Positions 9,769 through 19,701 are shown, counted from the first letter of the stretch. The stretch is 64,000 bases of DNA from Streptomyces antibioticus (GCF_001514065.1 NZ_KQ948424.1:248001-312000); one strand, 5' to 3'. Program-made: numbers and translations. Notes: a model not told the origin generated them from the sequence alone.

Positions 9769-9815
9769 CACGCGCGCGTGTCTCGTACGAGGGGCACGCG
9801 CGCGTACCTCGTACG
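9769..9815. repeat. Imperfect 21-bp direct repeat forming a hairpin after the membrane gene
   Basis: Two copies of a 21-mer (9769-9789 and 9795-9815) differ at two adjacent bases. Each contains palindromic ACGCGCGCGT. CGTACGAGG and CCTCGTACG form 9-bp inverted arms inside the block. It sits 3 bp after the stop at 9766 and 47 bp before the next start, so it may act as a terminator or a regulator-binding site for the peptidase gene. Confidence 0.5.
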
Positions 9816-9861
9816 GCCCGTGCCCCGAGCGGGCCGCCCTGCCCGACCGCAGGATGGGACC

Positions 9862-11406
9862 ATGCCGAACCCTCCCCGTCTGCGGGCCGCTGCCCTGACC
9901 GCCTCCGCCGTCCTGCTGTCCGCCGTGCTGGCGGGCTGTGGGGACGACGCCAAGGATCAGGATCCGACGGCTCAGAAGCTGAGCTGGAAGGACTGCCCGG
10001 CCCCGTCCACGGCGGAGGGCGGCGGTGACGCCCCGTCACCTCTGCCGAACGGCGCCACATGGCAGTGCGCCACCCTCAAGGCCCCCCTTGACTGGGCCGA
10101 GCCCAAGGGCGACACGATCGATCTGGCCCTGATCCGGGCCAGGGCGAGCGGCGACGAGAGCAAGCGGATCGGTTCCCTGATCTTCAACTTCGGTGGCCCC
10201 GGCGGCTCCGGCGTCACCACCCTGCCGGCCTTCGGCGAGGACTACGCGAAACTGCGCACCCGCTACGACCTGGTGAGCTTCGACCCGCGCGGGGTGGGCC
10301 GCAGCGCCCCCGTGGAGTGCCTCGACGACCTCCAGCTCGACGCGTACTTCCAGCAGGACGCCACCCCCGACGACGCGACCGAGCGCACCAAGCTCCTGGA
10401 CAACACCAAGGAGTTCAACGCGGCCTGCGAGGACAACTCCAAGAAGGTGCTGCCGCATGTGCGCACCACGGACGCGGCCCGCGACATGGACCTGATGCGC
10501 CAGGTGCTGGGCGACGACAAGCTGCACTACTTCGGCATCTCCTACGGCACCGAACTCGGCGGCGTGTACGCCCACTTGTTCCCGAAAAAGGTGGGACGGG
10601 CCGTCTTCGACGCCGTCGTCGACCCGACCGAGGACTCCGAGCAGGGCTCGCTCGGGCAGGCGAAGGGCTTCCAGCTCGCGCTCGACAACTTCGCCGAGGA
10701 CTGTGTCTCGAAGACCGAGGACTGCCCGATCGGCGACAGCGCCCAGGACGTCAAGGACCGGATCGCCAAGCTGCTGAAGGACCTCGACCGCACGCCGATC
10801 CCCGGCATCGGCCTGCGCAAGCTGACCCAGACCGCGGCGACCAGCGGCATCACGCAGTCGCTGTACTCGCAGGACTTCTGGGAGTACCTCACCGAGGGCC
10901 TGGACCAGGCGTACGACGGTGACGGCAGGATCCTGATGTTCCTGGCCGACTCCATGAACGGGCGCAACGAGGACGGCACGTACAGCAACATCACCGCGGC
11001 GAACATCGCCATCAACTGCGCCGACGACAAGGCCCGGTACACCGAGGACTACGTCGAGCAGAAGCTCCCCGAGTTCCGGTCCGCCTCCCCGATCTTCGGC
11101 GACTCCATGGCCTGGGGCATGGTCAGCTGCACCGACTGGGCCGTGGCGGGCGCCGCCGACCACCCCGACGTGAGCGCGGCCGGGTCGGCGCCGATCCTCG
11201 TCGTCGGCAACACCGGCGACCCGGCCACGCCGTACGCGGGGGCGCGGAGGATGGTGGACGCGCTGGGCGCGGGCGTCGGCGTCGAGCTGACGTACAAGGG
11301 ACAGGGGCACGGCGCGTACGACAGCAAGAACAAGTGTGTGCAGGGGGCGGTGAACGGCTATCTGCTCGACGGGAAGGTGCCGCCGGCCGGGACCGTGTGT
11401 TCCTGA
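9862..11406 (+). CDS. Secreted lipoprotein alpha/beta-hydrolase peptidase (Tap/Slp-like)
   Basis: 514-residue putative extracytoplasmic tripeptidyl aminopeptidase-type serine hydrolase. A lipoprotein signal ends in LAGC with Cys26, so it should be membrane-tethered. FNFGGPGGSG forms the oxyanion region and GISYGTELGG carries the nucleophile elbow serine (about residue 228). The C-terminal TAP-type domain has VVGNTGDPATPY and GHGAYDSKNKCV, supplying the Asp and His. It resembles the mycelium-associated SlpD/SlpE and Tap proteases of Streptomyces lividans. A close paralogue follows in tandem. CAGGAT 6 nt before the ATG could be a -10 element; AGGA also lies nearby. Confident on family; the substrate (N-terminal tripeptides) comes from family knowledge. 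Confidence 0.9.
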   Translation: MPNPPRLRAAALTASAVLLSAVLAGCGDDAKDQDPTAQKLSWKDCPAPSTAEGGGDAPSPLPNGATWQCATLKAPLDWAEPKGDTIDLALIRARASGDESKRIGSLIFNFGGPGGSGVTTLPAFGEDYAKLRTRYDLVSFDPRGVGRSAPVECLDDLQLDAYFQQDATPDDATERTKLLDNTKEFNAACEDNSKKVLPHVRTTDAARDMDLMRQVLGDDKLHYFGISYGTELGGVYAHLFPKKVGRAVFDAVVDPTEDSEQGSLGQAKGFQLALDNFAEDCVSKTEDCPIGDSAQDVKDRIAKLLKDLDRTPIPGIGLRKLTQTAATSGITQSLYSQDFWEYLTEGLDQAYDGDGRILMFLADSMNGRNEDGTYSNITAANIAINCADDKARYTEDYVEQKLPEFRSASPIFGDSMAWGMVSCTDWAVAGAADHPDVSAAGSAPILVVGNTGDPATPYAGARRMVDALGAGVGVELTYKGQGHGAYDSKNKCVQGAVNGYLLDGKVPPAGTVCS

Positions 11407-11440
11407 CGCTCGCATCTCGTGAAAACTGCAGGTCAGAACG

Positions 11441-11449
11441 TTATCCACA
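11441..11449 (+). promoter_or_regulatory. Single perfect DnaA-box-like 9-mer
   Basis: TTATCCACA occurs in the 130-bp gap between the two tandem peptidase genes. It matches the general bacterial DnaA-box consensus. No second box or AT-rich stretch is near, so it is not an origin. It could be a titration or regulatory site, or chance. Confidence 0.35.
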
Positions 11450-11536
11450 GGCCTCGGCGGTCGTCGTGTGATCCGCCTACCATGGCATGACCGCCATCCG
11501 CGGCACGGTGCGGACGGCCTGCATGGGGGGACCGCG

Positions 11537-13090
11537 ATGACGCGTTTCGTACGGTGGACGGCTCTGGCCGCCGCCGCGGCACTGCTGGTGGGGGGCTGTA
11601 GCGGCGGCTCGTCCGACGACGGCAAGGGCGACGGGGAGACCGGCGCGGCCACACCGTCGTCGAGCCCCTCCGACACCGCGGCCGCCGCGGCGCTGCCCTC
11701 CTCGCTGACCTCGCAGAAGCTCGACTGGGAAGGCTGCAAAGGCACTTCCGACTCCCCCGCGCCGAGCAGCGAATGGCGGTGCGCGACGCTCAAGGTGCCG
11801 TTGGACTGGGCGAAGCCGGAGGGGAGGACAATCGGCCTCGCGCTGATCCGCGCCAAGGCCCGCGGCGACGACCGGATCGGCTCACTGCTGTTCAACTTCG
11901 GCGGCCCGGGCGGCTCCGGCGTGTCGATGATGCCGCTGTACGGCTCGACGGCGTCCGCGCTGCGCGAGCGGTACGACCTGGTGAGCTGGGACCCGCGCGG
12001 GGTCGGCGGCAGCGAGGGTGTGCGCTGCCGCAGCGACAAGGACATCGAGTCCGCCGAGTCGATCGACGCCACGCCCGACACCGCGGCCGAGGAAGCGGCC
12101 TACTTCCAGGACGCCACCGCCTTCGGCAAGGGCTGCCGGCGGGCGGCCGGCGAGCTGTTGGCGCACGTCTCCACCACGGACACGGCTCGCGACATGGACC
12201 TGATGCGCCAGGTGCTGGGCGACCGGAAGATGCACTACTTCGGCATCTCGTACGGCACCGAACTCGGCGGCGTGTACGCCCATCTGTTCCCGAAGAACGT
12301 GGGGCGGCTGATCCTCGACGCGGTCGTCGACCCCAGCGCCGACACGATCGGCCACGCCGAGAACCAGACCCGGGGCTTCCAGCGCGCCCTGGACGACTAC
12401 CTCAAGTCGACCGGCCAGGACCCCGAGCAGGGCACGCGGAAGATCGCCGCGCTGCTGAAGGACCTGGACGCGAACCCGCTGCCGACGGGGACCTCGCGCA
12501 AGCTGACCCAGACGCTCGCGGTCACCGGCATCGTACTGCCGCTGTACAGCAAGGCCAGCTGGCCGACCCTCACCAGCGCGTTGAAGGCGGCGGAGGACGG
12601 CGACGGCTCGGAGCTGCTGACGCTCGCCGATGGCTACAACGAGCGGGACATCTCGGGTCGCTACGGCACGACCACCCACTCCCAGCGGGTCATATCGTGC
12701 TTGGACGACAAGCAGCGGCCGACCGCTGCGGAGACGAAGAAGCTGCTGCCGAGGTTCGAGAAGCTCTCGCCCGTCTTCGGGGCGTTCCTGGGCTGGGACA
12801 CGGCCGGCTGGTGCCACGACTGGCCGGTGGCCGGGCAGTGGGACACCCCCGAGGTGAGCGCGCCCGGCGCGGCGCCGGTCCTCGTGGTCGGCAACACCGG
12901 CGACCCGGCCACCCCCTACGAGGGCGCCCGGAAGATGGCGGACGAACTCGGCAAGGACGTCGGTGTGGAGCTCACCTGGAAGGGCGAGGGGCACGGGGCG
13001 TACGGCAGCGGGAGCGACTGCGTCGACTCGACAGTGAACGCGTATCTGCTCAAGGGCACGGTGCCGAAGGACGGCAAGGTCTGCTCATGA
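11537..13090 (+). CDS. Secreted lipoprotein alpha/beta-hydrolase peptidase (Tap/Slp-like), tandem paralogue
   Basis: 517-residue paralogue of the preceding gene with the same order of parts: lipoprotein signal ending VGGC (Cys21), Ser/Thr-rich spacer (about 22-60), FNFGGPGGSG, GISYGTELGG nucleophile motif, TAP C-terminal domain with VVGNTGDPATPY and GHGAYGSGSDCV. Near-identical blocks around RDMDLMRQVLGD point to tandem duplication. The ATG at 11537 follows a GGGGG-containing stretch. In-frame codons upstream to 11468 lack a signal-peptide character, so the shorter start is preferred. The gene has its own 130-bp upstream gap and may be separately transcribed. It converges on moeZ across a strong hairpin. 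Confidence 0.9.
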   Translation: MTRFVRWTALAAAAALLVGGCSGGSSDDGKGDGETGAATPSSSPSDTAAAAALPSSLTSQKLDWEGCKGTSDSPAPSSEWRCATLKVPLDWAKPEGRTIGLALIRAKARGDDRIGSLLFNFGGPGGSGVSMMPLYGSTASALRERYDLVSWDPRGVGGSEGVRCRSDKDIESAESIDATPDTAAEEAAYFQDATAFGKGCRRAAGELLAHVSTTDTARDMDLMRQVLGDRKMHYFGISYGTELGGVYAHLFPKNVGRLILDAVVDPSADTIGHAENQTRGFQRALDDYLKSTGQDPEQGTRKIAALLKDLDANPLPTGTSRKLTQTLAVTGIVLPLYSKASWPTLTSALKAAEDGDGSELLTLADGYNERDISGRYGTTTHSQRVISCLDDKQRPTAAETKKLLPRFEKLSPVFGAFLGWDTAGWCHDWPVAGQWDTPEVSAPGAAPVLVVGNTGDPATPYEGARKMADELGKDVGVELTWKGEGHGAYGSGSDCVDSTVNAYLLKGTVPKDGKVCS

Positions 13091-13092
13091 CG

Positions 13093-13137
13093 ACGGCGGG
13101 GGCCGCACGCACCCGTGGTGCAAGCGGCCCCCGCCGT
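13093..13137. terminator. Bidirectional hairpin terminator between peptidase and moeZ
   Basis: Perfect 14-bp arms ACGGCGGGGGCCGC (13093-13106) and its complement (13124-13137) with a 17-nt loop lie between two convergent stop codons (13090 and 13153). There is no U-tract, which is usual in Streptomyces. Confidence 0.75.
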
Positions 13138-13152
13138 ACGGCAGACCTTCGG

Positions 13153-14331
13153 TCAGTAGACCGGCTTGTCCGGCTCGATCTGGTTGACCCAGCCGATCAC
13201 GCCGCCGCCGACGTGCACGGCGTCCGCGAAGCCCGCGGACTTCAGCACGGCGAGGACTTCCGCACTGCGGACACCCGTCTTGCAGTGCAGGACGATCTTC
13301 TTGTCCTGCGGCAGGCCCTCCAGGGCGGTGCCCATGAGGAACTCGTTCTTCGGGATCAGCTTGGCGCCGGGGATCGAGACGATCTCGTACTCGTTGATCT
13401 CGCGGACGTCGATGATCTCGATGTTCTCGCCGTCGTCGATCCACTCCTTGAGCTGCTTGGGAGTGATCGTGGAGCCGGCGGCCGCCTCCTGGGCCTCCTC
13501 GGAGACGACGCCGCAGAAGGCCTCGTAGTCGATGAGCTCGGTGACGGTCGGGTTCTCGCCGCAGACCGCGCAGTTGGGGTCCTTGCGGACCTTGACCTGG
13601 CGGTACTGCATCTCCAGGGCGTCGTAGATCATCAGGCGGCCGACCAGGGGCTCACCGGTGCCGGTGAGGACCTTGATGGCCTCGGTGACCTGGATGGAGC
13701 CGATGGACGCGCACAGCACGCCCAGCACGCCGCCCTCGGCGCAGGAGGGGACCATGCCCGGCGGCGGGGGCTCCGGGTAGAGGCAGCGGTAGCAGGGGCC
13801 GTGCTCGGACCAGAAGACCGAGGCCTGGCCGTCGAAGCGGTAGATCGAGCCCCACACGTACGGCTTGTTCAGCAGCACGGCCGCGTCGTTGACGAGGTAG
13901 CGGGTCGCGAAGTTGTCGGTGCCGTCGACGATCAGGTCGTACTGGCTGAAGATGTCCATCACGTTCTCGGCCTCGAGCCGCTCCTCGTGAAGGACCACGT
14001 TCACGTAGGGGTTGATGCCGAGGACGGAGTCACGCGCGGACTCGGCCTTGGAGCGGCCGATGTCGGCCTGGCTGTGGATGATCTGACGCTGCAGGTTCGA
14101 CTCGTCGACCTCGTCGAACTCCACGATGCCGAGCGTGCCGACGCCCGCCGCGGCCAGGTACATCAGCGCCGGCGAGCCCAGGCCGCCGGCGCCCACACAG
14201 AGCACCTTGGCGTTCTTCAGCCGCTTCTGCCCGTCCATCCCGACGTCGGGGATGATCAGGTGGCGGGAGTACCTGCGGACCTCGTCTACGGTGAGCTCGG
14301 CAGCGGGCTCGACCAGGGGTGGCAGCGACAC
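13153..14331 (-). CDS. moeZ: Adenylyltransferase/sulfurtransferase MoeZ
   Basis: 392-residue E1-like enzyme with a C-terminal rhodanese domain. It adenylates and thiolates the C-terminal Gly-Gly of ubiquitin-like sulfur carriers (MoaD, ThiS, CysO type), feeding molybdopterin, thiazole or cysteine synthesis. The ATP-binding loop GAGGLGSPAL is at about 47-56, with FDEVDESNLQRQ after it. Two CxxC pairs (CYRCLYP and CAVCGE) bind structural zinc. The rhodanese loop HCKTGVRSAEV near residue 350 carries the persulfide cysteine. The GTG start at 14331 has GGAG 5 nt upstream. In M. tuberculosis the orthologue Rv3206c is near adnAB and the DUF3152 gene; here about 11 kb of other genes separates it from DUF3152. 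Confidence 0.93.
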   Translation of the reverse strand: MSLPPLVEPAAELTVDEVRRYSRHLIIPDVGMDGQKRLKNAKVLCVGAGGLGSPALMYLAAAGVGTLGIVEFDEVDESNLQRQIIHSQADIGRSKAESARDSVLGINPYVNVVLHEERLEAENVMDIFSQYDLIVDGTDNFATRYLVNDAAVLLNKPYVWGSIYRFDGQASVFWSEHGPCYRCLYPEPPPPGMVPSCAEGGVLGVLCASIGSIQVTEAIKVLTGTGEPLVGRLMIYDALEMQYRQVKVRKDPNCAVCGENPTVTELIDYEAFCGVVSEEAQEAAAGSTITPKQLKEWIDDGENIEIIDVREINEYEIVSIPGAKLIPKNEFLMGTALEGLPQDKKIVLHCKTGVRSAEVLAVLKSAGFADAVHVGGGVIGWVNQIEPDKPVY

Positions 14332-14394
14332 GGGGACTCCGTTGGTCGGTCAGTCATTACGGTTGTTCTCCCCGTAACACTGCCATGGCCTTTT

Positions 14395-15147
14395 TCATTC
14401 CGAGACACCCGTCCCGATCCGCGAGACGATTTCGTCCCAGTAGCCGGGCATCGTCTCCCAGGGATCGGCGCGGCCGCCGCGGTCCGTGCGGTCGGTGAAG
14501 TAGATCGTGGCGGCGCCCTGCCAGCGCGCGATGCGCAGGGCCTCGTCGAGATGCGGTCCCGGCACGCCGTGGACGAAGTGGCAGAAGCGGTCGGGCGGAT
14601 AGTCGGCGGTCCACTCCGCCACCTGCGACCAGCGGTAGTCGCTCCACGGGCCGGAGAAGGTGACCAGTTGGTCCGCGCTCTCGGCATAGCCCGGGTACGG
14701 GTGGGTGCCGTGGCCGAGGACGACATGGGCGTCGTCGCGGATCGCGCGGAGCGTGGTGACCGTACGGCGGATCTCCGGGAGTGCGGTGCGTTCGGTCGGG
14801 CAGCGGTCCAGGAGGAAGCCGTCGACCTTGTACCAGTCGAGGTAGCGCTGCGCGTCGGACACCATCTCGCCGAACGACCGGGCTCCGTACGTGGCGTCGA
14901 TGTGACCGAGCACCCGGACGCCCGCGTTGCGCAGTCGCCCGGCCGCCTCCAGACAGTGCGGGTCGGGGCGGCTGCCCGGGCCGTCGGCGACGTTGAGGAC
15001 GACCCAGTGCAGGGGCGCGGTGCGGGGGCGGGTGAGTTCGGCCCACTCGGCGGGGGCGACGAGCGGGTGGGCGAAGCCCGGGATGCCGAAGCCGGTGTGG
15101 AGACCGGCGCCCTGTTTCCTGGTGTTGGTGCTGGTCAGATGCGGCAT
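14395..15147 (-). CDS. Spherulation-specific family 4 (GH135-like) protein
   Basis: 250-residue TIM-barrel-type protein of the spherulin-4 family. Fungal Sph3 of this family (GH135) cleaves galactosaminogalactan. Visible family features are PLHWVVLNVADGPG (about 45-58), VLGHIDATYGARS (about 79-91), WYKVDGFLLDRCP (105-117) with two candidate acidic residues, and HVVLGHGTHPYPGY (141-154). No signal peptide or membrane segment is seen, which is odd for an extracellular glycanase, so a cytoplasmic role in synthesis or turnover is possible. Its start overlaps the end of the epimerase gene by 13 bp, so the two are translated together. Family call is good; hydrolase activity and substrate are inference. 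Confidence 0.8.
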   Translation of the reverse strand: MPHLTSTNTRKQGAGLHTGFGIPGFAHPLVAPAEWAELTRPRTAPLHWVVLNVADGPGSRPDPHCLEAAGRLRNAGVRVLGHIDATYGARSFGEMVSDAQRYLDWYKVDGFLLDRCPTERTALPEIRRTVTTLRAIRDDAHVVLGHGTHPYPGYAESADQLVTFSGPWSDYRWSQVAEWTADYPPDRFCHFVHGVPGPHLDEALRIARWQGAATIYFTDRTDRGGRADPWETMPGYWDEIVSRIGTGVSE

Positions 15148-16097
15148 GCCGCCTCCATCCAGATGTCCGCGAGGGACTCTTCGAGGTTGATACGGGGGCG
15201 CCAGCCGAGGCGGTCGCGGGCGGTGCGCACGTCGGCCTGCTGCCAGCTGCCGCAGCCGTCGGGGTACGGGTAGGCGACCGGGGCCGCGTGGTCCTGTTCG
15301 GAGCGGGGGTGGCCGATGGTGGCCCGCAGGGGCGGACCGGGCGGGCCGTCGAGTTCGTGGAGGGCACCGCCGTAGCCGGCCACGCGCGCGAGGATCGCGG
15401 CGGCGTCGCGGAGGCGGACGGCACGGCCGGAGCCGATGTTGATGACGCCCTGCGCGGCGGACAGGCTCGCGGCGTGCACGGCGCGGGCGACGTCCCGGAC
15501 GTCGATGAAGTCGCGCTGGGCGCCGAGGCCGCCGAGCTTCAGCTCGCCGTCGCCGGACTGCATGGCGCGGCGCATGGCCTCGGCGAGGCGGCCGAGGGGG
15601 GAGCCGGCGGGGGTGCCGGGGCCTGCCGGTGAGAAGACGCGCAGGACCACCGCGTCCAGGCCCGAGCCGAGGACGAGTTCCGTGGCGGCGAGTTTGCTGA
15701 CGCCGTACGGGCCGCCGGGGCGGGGGACGGCGTCCTCGGCGGTGGAGCTGCCGGGTTGGCTGGGGCCGTACTCCGCGCCGCAGCCGATCTGGACGAGCCG
15801 CGCGCCGCAGCCGCTGCGGCGCAGCGCCTCGCAGACGGTGGCCACGGCGACCGTGTTGTGCCGGGTGAGTTCGCGGGCGCCGCCTCTGGTGGCGCCGGCG
15901 CAGTTGACGACGACGCCGGGGTGGACCGCGTCGAGGAAGCGGGTGAGTGCGCCGGGGCTGCCGGACGCGAGGTCGAAGCGGACGTCCGCGTCGTCGCCTC
16001 GGCCGAGTGCGGTGAGCTGGACGGCCGGGTCGGCGAGGAGGCGGTCGGCCACGAAGCGGCCGAGGTAGCCGTTGGCTCCGATCAGCAGAACCCTCAT
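15135..16097 (-). CDS. NAD-dependent epimerase/dehydratase (NDP-sugar type)
   Basis: 320-residue extended short-chain dehydrogenase. The N-terminal Rossmann motif is GANGYLG (7-13). VVNCAGATRGG follows at strand 4, and YGVSK supplies the catalytic Tyr and Lys. The C-terminal block DRLGWRPRINLEESLADIW is typical of nucleotide-sugar epimerases. A likely role is making a UDP- or NDP-sugar for the PelF-type glycosyltransferase encoded upstream; UDP-GlcNAc/GalNAc 4-epimerase is attractive but not shown by sequence alone. The ATG at 16097 overlaps the stop of a 15-codon ORF as ATGA. The downstream spherulin-4 gene overlaps by 13 bp. Confidence 0.88.
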   Translation of the reverse strand: MRVLLIGANGYLGRFVADRLLADPAVQLTALGRGDDADVRFDLASGSPGALTRFLDAVHPGVVVNCAGATRGGARELTRHNTVAVATVCEALRRSGCGARLVQIGCGAEYGPSQPGSSTAEDAVPRPGGPYGVSKLAATELVLGSGLDAVVLRVFSPAGPGTPAGSPLGRLAEAMRRAMQSGDGELKLGGLGAQRDFIDVRDVARAVHAASLSAAQGVINIGSGRAVRLRDAAAILARVAGYGGALHELDGPPGPPLRATIGHPRSEQDHAAPVAYPYPDGCGSWQQADVRTARDRLGWRPRINLEESLADIWMEAACRI

Positions 16098-16141
16098 CGT
16101 GCGGCTCCCGGGGCCTCGTGGTCGGGTCGGGAGGTGATCAT
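16094..16141 (-). CDS. 15-codon leader ORF coupled to the epimerase gene
   Basis: The ATG at 16141 is preceded by a near-perfect Shine-Dalgarno (AAGGAGAG, 6-nt spacing), much better than anything directly before the epimerase ATG. It encodes MITSRPDHEAPGAAR, and its TGA overlaps the epimerase ATG (ATGA). It probably serves as a ribosome-loading leader for translational coupling, but could be a small peptide in its own right. No similarity is recognised. Confidence 0.45.
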   Translation of the reverse strand: MITSRPDHEAPGAAR

Positions 16142-16506
16142 CTGGTGCTCTCCTTCAGCGAGGGGGGCCTCCGGGCTCCGGTGGGGGGCGGGGGTGCCTG
16201 CGGGGGCTTGGGCTTGGGCGGGTGCGTGGTGTGGTGCGGGCCGCGTGTCGGTCCGCGCGGGCTCGCGTTGTGCGGTGCCCGTTCGTCGTGGGCTCGCGTT
16301 CGCGGGGACGGTTCGGAGGGAGTCGGGGCCGCGCCGGGGGGTGTCCGTCCTCGGAACGGCGCGGAATCGGTCCGCTATGAGAGGCGCCCGTGTTGACGCG
16401 CCAACCGCTGCGGGCGGACACCCCCCGACACGTCCCCTTCCCGCCGTACCCGGGTGCCGCGCCGCGGGGGTGCGCGTTCGATCCCGGCGCTGTGTGCGCA
16501 TCCGGC
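16142..16506. other. 365-bp gap inside the carbohydrate module
   Basis: The gap lies between the stop of the membrane-protein gene and the leader ORF. Short open frames on both strands lack ribosome sites and have Pro/Arg or Gly/Trp-biased translations typical of GC-rich shadow frames. The only structure I see is the inverted repeat at 16335-16427. A promoter for the epimerase and spherulin-4 genes may lie here, but I cannot place it. Confidence 0.5.
16335..16427. repeat. Widely spaced 13-bp inverted repeat
   Basis: CGGGGGGTGTCCG (16335-16347) is perfectly complementary to 16415-16427 across a 67-nt spacer. It lies 80-170 bp downstream of the membrane-protein stop and upstream of the leader ORF. 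It could be the base of a long RNA structure or a DNA looping operator. Confidence 0.5.
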
Positions 16507-17903
<1,397 letters not shown>

Positions 17904-17907
<4 letters not shown>

Positions 17908-19586
17908 CGGGCCGCCTCCGGCGTGTTGGCGCGTACCGGCGGGCCCGCCGCCCAGCCGGGGCCGCCGCGGGCCACCACGCGGGCGCCGAGGCCGGTCCAG
18001 CGGCCGGGCATGTGGGCCTCGGCGGGGACGGCGAACGGGCGGGGCTCTCCCGTGGTGTCGTCGAGGACGACCCGGCGGACCGGGTGGCGCGAGACGATCT
18101 CCAGGTAAATGCCGTGAAATGCCGTGATGTTCTGTTCGACGGTGAACAGCTCGAGGGCGCGGGCGCGCGCGGCGGCGCCCAGGCGCGCACGGCGCTCGGG
18201 GTTGCGCAGCAGCGCCACGCACGCCTCGGCGAGCGCCCGCGGATTGCGCGGCGGTACGACGAGCCCGGTGCCGCCGATCACCTCGACCACCGCGCCGACG
18301 TCGGTGGAGACCGTCGCGCAGCCGCAGAACATGGACTCGACCAGGCTGAGCGGAAAGCCCTCGACGACGCTGGACAGCACCGTCACCGCGCCGGACGCGT
18401 ACGCCTCGGCCGGGCCCGGGATGTCCGGGCCACCGATCTCCTCGAAGGACACCGGGTTGTCGCCGACGGCGTGCAGTCCGTCCGCCTCGTCGGGGAAGAG
18501 CTGCGCGGCGAGCGCCTTGCAGTGGCCGAGGTAGGCCGCGCCCTCGCTGCCGGCGGGGACGCCGATGATCCGCAGGCGGGTCTTGGGCTCCTCCTTGCGG
18601 ATCTCCGCGAAGGCGTGGAGGAGGGAGATCAGGTCCTTCGTCGGTTCCACGCGGCCGACCCAGGCGAGGGTGTCCGGGTCCGCGCACTCCGGTGACTCGC
18701 CGACCTCCGCGAAGCGGGTGGGGTCCATGCCCGGGTAGACCGTACGGATCTTGTCGCGGTCGGCGCCGCAGCGTTCCTGCCAGCGGCGGGCGTGCGTGTT
18801 GCCGGGGGTGATGACGGCGGCCCGGGCGTAGACCTCCGCGGCGAGCCTGCCGTGGAAGGCGGCGAGCAGGGCGCGTACGGAAGGGGAGGCGTCGCCGGCG
18901 GAGAGGTGGTGCGTGCGCAGTTGGACGCCGTACTCGGTCACCAGCAGGGGTACGCCGGAGAAGTGCCGGGCCAGCAGACCGGGGAGCGCCGCCGGGCCGC
19001 CCGAGGTGGCGTGGCAGAGGTCGACCGCGCCGAGGCCGTCGTCCTCGTACCAGTCGAGGGTCAGGGGGCGCAGGGCGCGCTCCAGATGCGCGGCGACGGC
19101 GAGCAGATCGGGGACGCGCGCCGCACGGGACGCGCGAGGGGCGCCCGGCGTACGACAGGCGCGCTCCAGGGCGCGTACGGCGGTCTCGGAGCGGAGCGCC
19201 CCGCTCAGGCCGCCCTCGTCGTGGGCGAGTTCGGCGAGGCCGTACAGCGCGCTGCCGAAACGGTCCGCCTCAGCGGTCGACGCCTCCTCGGAGGGGCCCG
19301 CGCACAGGACGGCCGCCAACTCGCCGTAGTGCTCGGCGAACCGTCGGCGCGCGCGGCGCCCGTGGGCGATCCCGTCGTCCTCCACGGTCCACAGCGGGGC
19401 CGTGCGGACGCGGCTGACCTGCGGCGGCAGGGTGACCCAGCCCTCGTCCTCCTGCCGCCGGCTGCGGCTGAGCGCGTAGATGTCGAACTCGTGTTGATCG
19501 AGCCCGCGCACGAGCCGGTCGCACCACAGCCTGGCGTCACCGCTCACATACGGATAGCCACCCTCCGTAAGCAGTCCGATGCGCAC
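17904..19586 (-). CDS. PelF-type GT4 glycosyltransferase (DUF3492 N-terminus)
   Basis: 560-residue retaining GT-B glycosyltransferase. The N-terminus VRIGLLTEGGYPYVSGD followed by WCDRLVRGL and EFDIYALS matches the DUF3492 region that marks PelF and fungal Gt4c. The GT4 core has VITPGNTHARRW, LAWVGRVEPTKDLISLLHAF (nucleotide-sugar domain) and the E-x7-E element in EGFPLSLVESMFCGCA, then STDVGAVVEVIGG. No signal or membrane segment is seen, so it acts on the cytoplasmic side. The GTG start at 19586 is preceded by GGGGGT. It is the first gene of the module and overlaps the membrane-protein gene by 4 bp. PelF uses UDP-GlcNAc/GalNAc; here the donor is inferred. Confidence 0.87.
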
Positions 19587-19665
19587 GAGTACACCCCCGA
19601 TCTCCCGTATGGGGAGCCGCCGTTGACCCGGCGGCTCGCAGCGGGACGAACGTATGCGGACAAGG

Positions 19666-19701
19666 TGGTGGTGCGACGGACGGTTGTCCGTCGCACCACC
19701 A
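19666..19701 (-). terminator. Hairpin terminator downstream of the peptide ABC operon
   Basis: Perfect 16-bp arms TGGTGGTGCGACGGAC (19666-19681) and complement (19686-19701) with a GGTT loop, 76 bp beyond the stop of the last ABC gene. There is no U-tract. Confidence 0.7.

Noticed and set aside
8017-9900. Apparent very large N-terminal extension of the first lipoprotein peptidase
   Set aside because: The extended frame overlaps the membrane-fusion gene out of frame. The lipoprotein signal at 9862 marks the real start.
11441-11449. Replication origin
   Set aside because: Only one DnaA box, no AT-rich element, and none of the genes that flank oriC.
11773-15273. 1166-residue open frame on the plus strand
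   Set aside because: It spans the second peptidase gene in another frame and is antisense to moeZ and the spherulin-4 gene. Translation is low complexity without motifs.
16155-16421. Possible 88-residue gene in the carbohydrate-module gap
   Set aside because: Pro/Arg/Thr-only translation, no ribosome site, and it overlaps an inverted repeat and frames on the other strand of equal quality.
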